A stretch of DNA of 64,000 bases from Nocardiopsis gilva YIM 90087 (GTDB taxonomy: Bacteria > Actinomycetota > Actinomycetes > Streptosporangiales > Streptosporangiaceae). The notes under the pieces were generated by a model, which ran no database searches, was not told the DNA's origin, and saw only the letters and a program-made list of their open reading frames with translations. Within the stretch, counting starts at the first letter, position 1, and each line of letters begins with the position of its first letter. The position numbers and the translations under genes are program-made. The stretch covers positions 5,634,312 through 5,698,311 of the forward strand of contig NZ_CP022753.1 in NCBI RefSeq assembly GCF_002263495.1, in the 5' to 3' direction. Positions 56,219 to 64,000 of the stretch are shown here, piece after piece.

Positions 56219-56233
56219 CCCAGGAAGGTGCGC

Positions 56234-57091
56234 ATGACCGGCCACGACACAGCGGACCACGACACGGCCGTATGGGATGCCGAAGAGCAATGCTGGACCC
56301 TGCCCGACCGCGACGACCTCACCTCAGAAACGGACCGGCCCGATCCCGCCCCGACACCGCTGGGAACCCTGCCCTATCGCGCGGTCGGGCTGATACCCGA
56401 AACGTGGACGAAGCCCCAGAACCGCGTCCGACTCCTTGCCGCGACAGGAGGAGCTATTGTGCTGCTCGTCGGCGGCGTGGCAGTGCTCACGGATACTTCG
56501 GAAGACGAATCGGATGGTGGTGACGCACAGGTCGCCACCCCTCCGCCCGAGGTTCCCACCGAAGACGCCGACGTCAATGGCGGTCTGGACAACCAGCAGG
56601 ACGAAGAGCACGGCAGTCCGAGCACCGAGCAGCCCGAGGAACAGCCCACATCGTCCGACGCCTACCAACTGATCGATGATCCCCAAGGGTTCGCCCTCTA
56701 CGTCCCCGAATCGTGGACACGCTCGCAGGACGAGGATGAAGAGGCAGGAGCCATCTACACCGCGCCCGACGACGAGCGGTATCTCCTCCAAGTCATGTGG
56801 GAGGACGACTCCACGGATTCCCCTGAGGAGATCCTGGAACGAAGAGTCCGCCAGACGGCATCCGAGAACGACGGTTACGAGGAAGTCAGCTTCGGAGAGG
56901 CTGCGGGCGCTGGCCCGGCCGAGATCGAGTACACCTACGACCACAAGGACCACGGACCGCGCCGAGTCATGGCCGCCGCCCTCACCCCCGCGGACGATAC
57001 GACCTACATCGTGCTCTCCGTCGGGCCTGAAGACGACCGCACCGCGATCGACGAAACCCTCCGCAAGGCGGTGACGTCCTTCCAGCAGTGA
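56234..57091 (+). CDS. Membrane-anchored protein with extracellular domain
   Basis: A 285-residue single-pass protein. Residues 1-65 are cytoplasmic (start DTAVWDAEEQCWTLP after Met); one TM lies near 68-86 (LLAATGGAIVLLVGGVAVL). A Pro/Glu/Asp-rich stalk follows to about 140. The outer domain (about 142-285) begins YQLIDDPQGFALYVPESWTR, a pattern seen in the sensor or anchoring domains of actinobacterial kinases and lipoproteins (PsbP-like). ATG 56234 with GGAAGG. It lies 15 bases after the adaptor gene, so it is likely part of the same operon. Confidence 0.8.
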   Translation: MTGHDTADHDTAVWDAEEQCWTLPDRDDLTSETDRPDPAPTPLGTLPYRAVGLIPETWTKPQNRVRLLAATGGAIVLLVGGVAVLTDTSEDESDGGDAQVATPPPEVPTEDADVNGGLDNQQDEEHGSPSTEQPEEQPTSSDAYQLIDDPQGFALYVPESWTRSQDEDEEAGAIYTAPDDERYLLQVMWEDDSTDSPEEILERRVRQTASENDGYEEVSFGEAAGAGPAEIEYTYDHKDHGPRRVMAAALTPADDTTYIVLSVGPEDDRTAIDETLRKAVTSFQQ

Positions 57092-57194
57092 GTCAATGCA
57101 GATGGCGTCCCCCTTCGCACACTCCCACAAGATGAAGCCACCGAGCGCGACGATCAGTGGACCCCCAACGGCTCACCAGGGCCGGTGGGGACAG

Positions 57195-57569
57195 TCACCC
57201 CATACGGCAAACGATCGCTTCACCTACCGGGTCAGCTTTCGGGCGGTTGTTGCTGCGCCAGATGCCGTCGTGGACCTGTTCGTACTGGGCGGCGAAGAAC
57301 TCGGCCGACATCAGCGAGCGCGGGTGACCCGCGCGGAGTGGCGGGCTCCCCCGGTCGGACAGGAAGGTGTTGATGTCGGGCTGCACGATGATCGGCGCAC
57401 GGCGAGCATCCGGGTCGTAAGCGACCACGATAAGGGGCAGGATTGGTCGATGGGTGTGGTGCGGGCCGGTGATCGCGTGGATGACGGCGTCACCGCCCGC
57501 CCTGATCGACCAGGTGCCGCGGGGCAGGGTATCGACGCGTGCCTCACCACGTCCGCGGGTCGACGGCAT
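57195..57569 (-). CDS. Hypothetical protein, paralogue 1 of the HNH-flanking pair
   Basis: About 124 residues. Contains TLPRGTWSIRAGG, ITGPHHTHRPILPLIVVAYD and the core IIVQPDINTFLSD followed by AGHPRSLMSAEFFAAQYEQV. The core is nearly identical to the protein at 59231-59509, at both protein and DNA level. Family not recognised; no catalytic motif obvious. The start is uncertain: ATG 57569 is the most sensible, though without a clear ribosome site. Confidence 0.6.
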   Translation of the reverse strand: MPSTRGRGEARVDTLPRGTWSIRAGGDAVIHAITGPHHTHRPILPLIVVAYDPDARRAPIIVQPDINTFLSDRGSPPLRAGHPRSLMSAEFFAAQYEQVHDGIWRSNNRPKADPVGEAIVCRMG

Positions 57570-57631
57570 GCCGATGGCCCGCCGGGCGGGGGGACCTGGC
57601 GGGTCCGGCAAGATCACACGAGCAAGCGGCG

Positions 57632-59058
57632 TCAAACAGTGTCATCCGGTGGCGGATCAGCGCCGCCCTCACCCCCGCCGGTGTCCTCAGCCGGCGGGCG
57701 CGCACCCCGGTCAGGGCGGTCGGTGCGGTGGGGGAGCTCGGGACCGCCCGGCGCCCGCGGCGGCGGGGGGTGGGGCGGGTGGGGCCTGTGCCGTGGGCGG
57801 GGCCGCTGGGCCCAGCCGCGCTCCCGCGCCCGGCGGTGCTCCTTCTCCAGGTTGTGGAACCGGCAGAGTGGTTGGGCGTTGGACAGGTCCGAGGGGCCGC
57901 CGTCCCACCAGGCGACCTTGTGGTCGGCCTGGCACCACGCGATCAGCCGGTCGCACCCACCCTCCCACGCACACCTCTGGCGCTGCACCAGCAGAGCGGT
58001 GCGCACCGCCGGGGAGAACAACCGCTGGGCATAACCCACATCCAGCGGCTGCCCGCTGACCGGATCACACACCACCCGCCGCAGCACACCATCCGAAGCG
58101 TGCGCCCGGGCCGCCGAGGCCGGCCACAGGGTGCCGTACTCACTGACCGCCGGACCCGCCCCCTCCTGGCCCTGCAGCAGGTCGAGCCCGACCACCAACG
58201 CCACCGGGTTGGCACCGGCCCTGCGGCGCGGCGCCTGCTCGGCGGGCAGCTCCACCACGGTCTGGCACATCTCGACCAACGCGTCATGGGTGCGCTGGTA
58301 GGAGGAGCGCTCCTCCCCCTCCGTGGCCGGCGGGGCCAAAAAGGCGTCCAGCGCGTTGCGCAACACGTCCCCCGACGCCTCGTCCCCCCAGGCCTCCAGG
58401 TGGAAGGAGTCATCCATCCCCCGGATAAACCTCGCACCCCGGCCCGCATAGCGGTCCTGGTACTCCTTCTCCTGACGCGCCGGGTCCAACGTGTAGCGCA
58501 ACCGCCGTCCGACCTGGTCCAGGCCCCACACCGTCACCCCCGGCTCACACGCCAACCCCAACAACGGACCCTCAGCCGTGTGGGCGAAGGCCTCGGCCTC
58601 CGGCCACCGCTGCACCGACCGGCAGGCCAGGCCCTCGTTGACCCAGTGGGCGATGCGCTCCAGCTTCGCCAGAGAGATCTCGCCCTGCTGGTAGGCCTGC
58701 TCGGACTCCTCCAGATGCGCCGAGCGGTGGGCCAACGACGCCAGCTGGCGCGCTTCGGCCGGAGACCGGTGCGCGGTGTGCTGCAACCAATGCGACAGCC
58801 TGAACTGCCCCGAGCCCACCAGCCCACCACGCGCCTCGAACACCCCCGCAGCATCGGCCGCAGCGAGCTTCACCTCATCCAGGCCCCGCAGGACCTGGAT
58901 CAGGTCCTCGCCCACGGTGTGCTCAGCCCGGGCGGGATGTCGGCCCCGGCCACCTCGCCCAACACCTCCGCAGCACGGCGCAGGCACGCCACCGCCTCGC
59001 CCGCACCGCCACCCGGCGGCCGGGAGGAAGAAGGGGTGAAACCCGCGCCATCGCTCAT
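57632..59058 (-). CDS. DUF222/HNH endonuclease, N-terminus frameshifted
   Basis: A DUF222-HNH protein of about 475 residues. The C-terminal HNH is clear: QRCAWEGGCDRLIAWCQADH, then WDGGPSDLSNAQPLCRFHN. DUF222 covers LIQVLRGLDEVKLAAADAAG to about position 58300. The N-terminus is split: from ATG 59058 one frame reads GEAVACLRRAAEVLGEVAGA and stops at 58900, while the main frame takes over as VGEDLIQVLRGLD near 58915. In the main frame, the residues before that look like noise. So there is a one-base shift near 58915-58935, or the real start is GTG 58915. Such proteins are common, often multi-copy, in actinobacteria. Confidence 0.75.
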
Positions 59059-59230
59059 ACATCCAAGCTAGAAACCCCGCACAGGCGGTGTCGCAACAAA
59101 TTTCCCGCCTGTGGACAACCCACGAAATCCCTAGAAGTCCGTCGGGCAGGCAGCCAGCACGGCTCATCGTGACCGGCGGGGTGGAGTCCGTTGATCGACT
59201 AACTGGACTGTTGGCCGTATGGAGTCCGTG

Positions 59231-59509
59231 TCAGCCCTCAGGTGGGGCGTTGTTGCGCCATACGCCGTCGTCGACCTGCTCATACCGCGCGGCGAAGAAC
59301 TCAGCCGACATCAGCGAGCGGGGATGACCCGCGCGGGGCGGCGGGTTCTCCAGGTCGGACAGGAAAGTGTTGATGTCGGGCTGCACGATGGTCGGCGCGT
59401 GGTCGGCCTCGGGATCATGGGCCACCGCGACCCACAGGTTCTCGGTCCGCCGGATCGCCCAACGATCCCCATAGTGCCCACGCAGCAGCGGATCGTTCTC
59501 GTTGGTCAT
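59231..59509 (-). CDS. Hypothetical protein, paralogue 2 of the HNH-flanking pair
   Basis: 92 residues: MTNENDPLLRGHYGDRWAIR, then AVAHDPEADHAP, core TIVQPDINTFLSDLENP and AGHPRSLMSAEFFAARYEQV. Same family as the protein at 57195-57569; this copy has a shorter N-terminus. ATG 59509 overlaps the stop of a 48-codon frame (ATGA), which argues for co-translation. Function unknown. Confidence 0.68.
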   Translation of the reverse strand: MTNENDPLLRGHYGDRWAIRRTENLWVAVAHDPEADHAPTIVQPDINTFLSDLENPPPRAGHPRSLMSAEFFAARYEQVDDGVWRNNAPPEG

Positions 59510-59652
59510 CGCTCCACGCCCGCGCCGACCAGAGCCAGGTACGCGGCGAACCGCCAGAAGAGACGGCCCCTTGCGACGCGCTGGTGCTCCAGCGCCGTGA
59601 GGTAGGGGCGGATACGGCGACTTCGCCGTGATGTCAGGATGGACATTGTCAT
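59506..59652 (-). CDS. Mini-protein of 48 residues, coupled to the next gene
   Basis: MTMSILTSRRSRRIRPYLTA, then LEHQRVARGRLFWRFAAYLA and LVGAGVER. GAGGAG lies eight bases before ATG 59652, and its TGA overlaps the ATG of the downstream gene (ATGA). Basic N-terminal half and a short hydrophobic end suggest a membrane-associated peptide. Overlap and ribosome site are the evidence for coding; no family known. Confidence 0.5.
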   Translation of the reverse strand: MTMSILTSRRSRRIRPYLTALEHQRVARGRLFWRFAAYLALVGAGVER

Positions 59653-59852
59653 CAGCTCCTCGGTAGCTGCTGGCCACGCCCCCGGACGGATGCCCCCGTC
59701 GCGGGGGTCGTTTGCTCAGGTGGGACGCTCCCCGCATCGGCGTCCACATGCCCGCCGCTTTTCGCTGCTCAGCGACGTGCTAAGAAGCTAGGCTCGAAAC
59801 GCGGGTCCGACCCGGAAAAAATTCCGGGATCGCTGGTCTGGGAGAAGCGATC

Positions 59853-61077
59853 ATGCCCATCACTCCCGAGGGGCTAAGCCCTGGGCAGCGTATTGCCTGG
59901 TATCGCGTGCGGCGCGGCATGTCCCAGGAAGTTCTGGCCGGGCTCATTGGTCGTACCGCCGATTGGCTAGGCAAGATCGAGAACGACCGTGCGCCGCTAG
60001 ATCGGCTCAGCGTGATTCGGTCGCTCGCTGATGTCCTTGATGTCTCCGTCCTCGATCTCATCGACAAAAGGACAGGCCGAAGGGTCGCGTCGAGGAACGA
60101 TCTCGACGTGCAGAGACTTCGGTCAGCCTTGCTTGACTACCGGCAGCTCAGTCCTCTACTTGCCCGTGTACAAAGCGATTCCAAGCCGACGGATCTTCAG
60201 GCGTTGCGTCAGGACATCGACTATGTCATGGGCGCCTACCAGGCGTCCGGCTACGGCCGCATGCTCCGTCGACTTCCCGATCTGCTCATTCGCACGCATG
60301 CCGCCACCTACGAATACAGCGGGGATAAGCAGGTCACCGCGCAACGGCTCTCAGCCTTGGCTAACCAGGCAGTCGCCACGATTCTGACCAAGCTCGGGGA
60401 ATCGGACCTCGCGTGGATTTCAGCTCAACGAGGGCTGAAGGCAGCGGAGCAGTCCGGCGATGACGCGATCATCGGTTCCTTGTTCCGGTCAGTAGTTCAC
60501 TCTCTCCACTCCCACGAACAGCCCCGGGCCTCAGCCGAGATGACACAGCAGGCAGCGGACTTCATTCATGTGCGGATGGACTGGTCGTCGCCGCGCATGC
60601 TGTCCATCTATGGGACTTTGCTACTGTCCGGCGTTGTCGCCGCAGCTCGAAGTGGTGACCGAACGACGGCCAAGGCCTACTTTGGACGAAGCTCAGCAGG
60701 CAGCGGATCGCCAGGGAAAAGACTCCAACCACCTGTGGACGGCGTTCGGGCCGACAAATGTTGCGGTACATCGCGTAGTGATCGCAATGGCGCTCGGCGA
60801 TGTGGGAATCGCTCTCGACATAGGGCCAGGCATCGACACATCAGCTTTGCCGGTAGAGCGGCGAGTGCGCCACGCATTCGAGGTCGCGAACGCGCATCTC
60901 CGCAGGAACCAGCAGGCCGACGCACTGACACAACTGCTCCAAGCTGAGAAGGTCTCGGCCGAGCAGGTCCACCACCATGTCATGGCACGTCAGCTCGTAG
61001 TCCGGATGCTGCGCCGTAAGTCGGGCTATCAGGATCAGAAGCTAGGGGCGCTCGCACGTCGCATGCAGGTTCTCTAA
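59853..61077 (+). pseudogene. XRE-family regulator with TPR-like C-terminus, frameshifted
   Basis: The first frame gives an HTH (AWYRVRRGMSQEVLAGLIGR, then TADWLGKIENDRAPLD) and helical repeats up to ARSGDRTTAKAY at 60680. There the frame runs into noise, while the +1 frame continues LDEAQQAADRQGKDSNHLWT to a natural stop at 61077. Deleting one T from TTT at 60681-60683 restores a protein of about 407 residues, the usual size of this group. So it carries a single-base insertion in a short homopolymer: a pseudogene, a read error or slippage. A Nudix gene follows 22 bases on, a common partner. Confidence 0.78.
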
Positions 61078-61099
61078 CCGATCCCCTAGAGTCACGAAG

Positions 61100-61573
61100 G
61101 TGACAGCTGATCCCACTGCGAACTTTGCGCGCCCCCGAGTCGCCGCCGGCGTCCTGTTCTTCGACGAGCACGACAGAGTTCTCATGGTCGTCCCCTCCTA
61201 CAAGGACTACCTCGATATCCCCGGCGGCTACATCGAACACGGAGAAACACCCAGAGAGGCCGCGGCCCGTGAGGTACGGGAGGAGCTCGGCATCGCTCCC
61301 CCAATCGGCCGACTCCTGGTCACCGACTGGGCACCCAATCCGAAGGAAGGCGACAAGCAGCTGTTCATCTTCGACGGCGGCCTACTCACCCACACCTACC
61401 TCGACAAGATCCAGCCGTCCCCTGACGAGCTGACCGGCTACGAGTTCCACGACGTCAACGCCATCCACGAAGCGACCATCCCCCGCCTGGCCCGACGTAT
61501 CGTCCACGCAACCCAAGCCCGCACCGAGGGCACCACACGCTACCTCGAGCACGGCGAGCACATCCCCGGCTGA
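61100..61573 (+). CDS. Nudix hydrolase
   Basis: A 157-residue Nudix protein. The box GGYIEHGETPREAAAREVRE continues ELGI, matching GX5EX7REUXEEXGU in full. VAAGVLFFDEHDRVLMVVPS precedes it as strand 1. Hydrolyses a nucleoside diphosphate derivative; substrate not readable. GTG 61100 with a GAAG upstream. Probably co-transcribed with the XRE gene. Confidence 0.93.
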   Translation: MTADPTANFARPRVAAGVLFFDEHDRVLMVVPSYKDYLDIPGGYIEHGETPREAAAREVREELGIAPPIGRLLVTDWAPNPKEGDKQLFIFDGGLLTHTYLDKIQPSPDELTGYEFHDVNAIHEATIPRLARRIVHATQARTEGTTRYLEHGEHIPG

Positions 61574-61612
61574 AGACCAGCACGCAAGATTCACGTGTTC
61601 ACAATCCAGGGC

Positions 61613-61657
61613 AATAAAAAAGGAGGAGGGCCACCCCCACAGGGGCACCCCTCCTCC
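61613..61657 (-). terminator. Terminator of the rRNA operon
   Basis: On the minus strand GGAGGAGGG, an inner GTGCCCC/GGGGGTGGC pairing, CCTCCTCC, then TTTTTTATT. It lies just beyond the 5S 3' end and is a classical intrinsic terminator. Confidence 0.9.
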
Positions 61658-61668
61658 ACAAGAAATGC

Positions 61669-61785
61669 GCGGCGGCGTCCTACTCTCCCACCCCCACCAT
61701 GGAGGCAGTACCATCGGCGCTGAGGAACTTAACGACCGGGTTCGAAATGAGACCGGGTGTGACCCCCTCGCAAAAACCACCGCAA
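61669..61785 (-). rRNA. rrf: 5S ribosomal RNA
   Basis: On the minus strand it starts GCGGTGGTTTTTGCGAGGGG, contains ATTTCGAACCCGGTCGTTAAG and CGCCGATGGTACTGCC, and ends GAGAGTAGGACGCCGCCGCG. The ends pair as helix I. Length 117, normal for actinobacteria; ends may be off by one or two bases. Confidence 0.93.
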
Positions 61786-61958
61786 CCCTAACCCCACACC
61801 ACGAACCACACGATCCGTGTCGGGAAAACCAAGGGCCGCAACGAGCGGCAATATGAAACTATTCTGATTCGTGTGCGAAATTTCGCCAACACCCACCCAT
61901 GAACCCAACAGTCCATGAAGGTGTTGATAGTGTGCGCGAGCACCCAGCCATCTGCGGT

Positions 61959-64000
<2,042 letters not shown>

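Noticed and set aside
52011-57091. Labelling the 52-57 kb genes as a known Pycsar or CBASS system
   Set aside because: No cNMP-binding effector with TIR or TM fused, no CD-NTase, and the only cNMP receptor is a transcription factor. Resemblance is conceptual only.

Overview
The window is high-GC actinobacterial chromosome. Gene content and order fit the Streptosporangiales, most likely Nocardiopsaceae: GTG starts are frequent, purN-purH-folD-DUF3017 lie near sucCD and icd, and there are an LpdA-type quinone reductase, an IcmB-like cobalamin protein, a DUF222-HNH gene and a 23S-5S rRNA end. This is inference from content; no species can be named.

Layout. 1-9.8 kb: a PadR-controlled ABC/FtsX exporter, then two paralogous small secreted Cys-containing proteins and two paralogous lipoproteins, then an adaptor-ATPase-FtsX tripartite exporter; together they look like a secreted-peptide production/immunity locus. 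9.8-24.4 kb: mostly housekeeping (quinone reductase, purine nucleoside phosphorylase, adenosine deaminase, M20 amidohydrolase, glutamate-cysteine ligase-like enzyme, YihY protein, galE, a galactokinase-like protein with a damaged active site, Uma2, LCP, cysteine dioxygenase). 24.5-40.7 kb: LysR, icd, DUF3017, FHA regulator, folD-purH-purN, DUF6350, csp, sucD-sucC, TSUP, IcmB-like. 40.9-43 kb: alkylation repair (AdaA-AlkA fusion and Ogt, overlapping). 43.2-45 kb: a decayed patch with a VapC45-like toxin, an antitoxin broken by a TGA, and the C-terminal half of a P450. 45.3-51.7 kb: secreted pullulanase, P450 plus ferredoxin, an isochorismatase-fold protein lacking its nucleophile, MarR with a clear operator.

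52-57.1 kb is the most interesting stretch. A Crp/Fnr protein with an intact cyclic-nucleotide pocket is followed by a protein carrying the catalytic layout of a class III nucleotide cyclase, with a palindromic operator between them. Next come a four-helix membrane protein ending in a Gly-rich motif, a small helical protein carrying two further copies of that motif, and a membrane-anchored protein. I propose a cyclic-nucleotide-linked membrane effector system whose parts assemble through a shared, possibly amyloid-type motif; I know of no description of it.

57.1-61.6 kb holds two copies of a small unknown gene flanking a DUF222-HNH gene, a frameshifted XRE regulator and a Nudix hydrolase. 61.6-64 kb is the 3' end of an rRNA operon on the minus strand (5S, then 23S running off the window).
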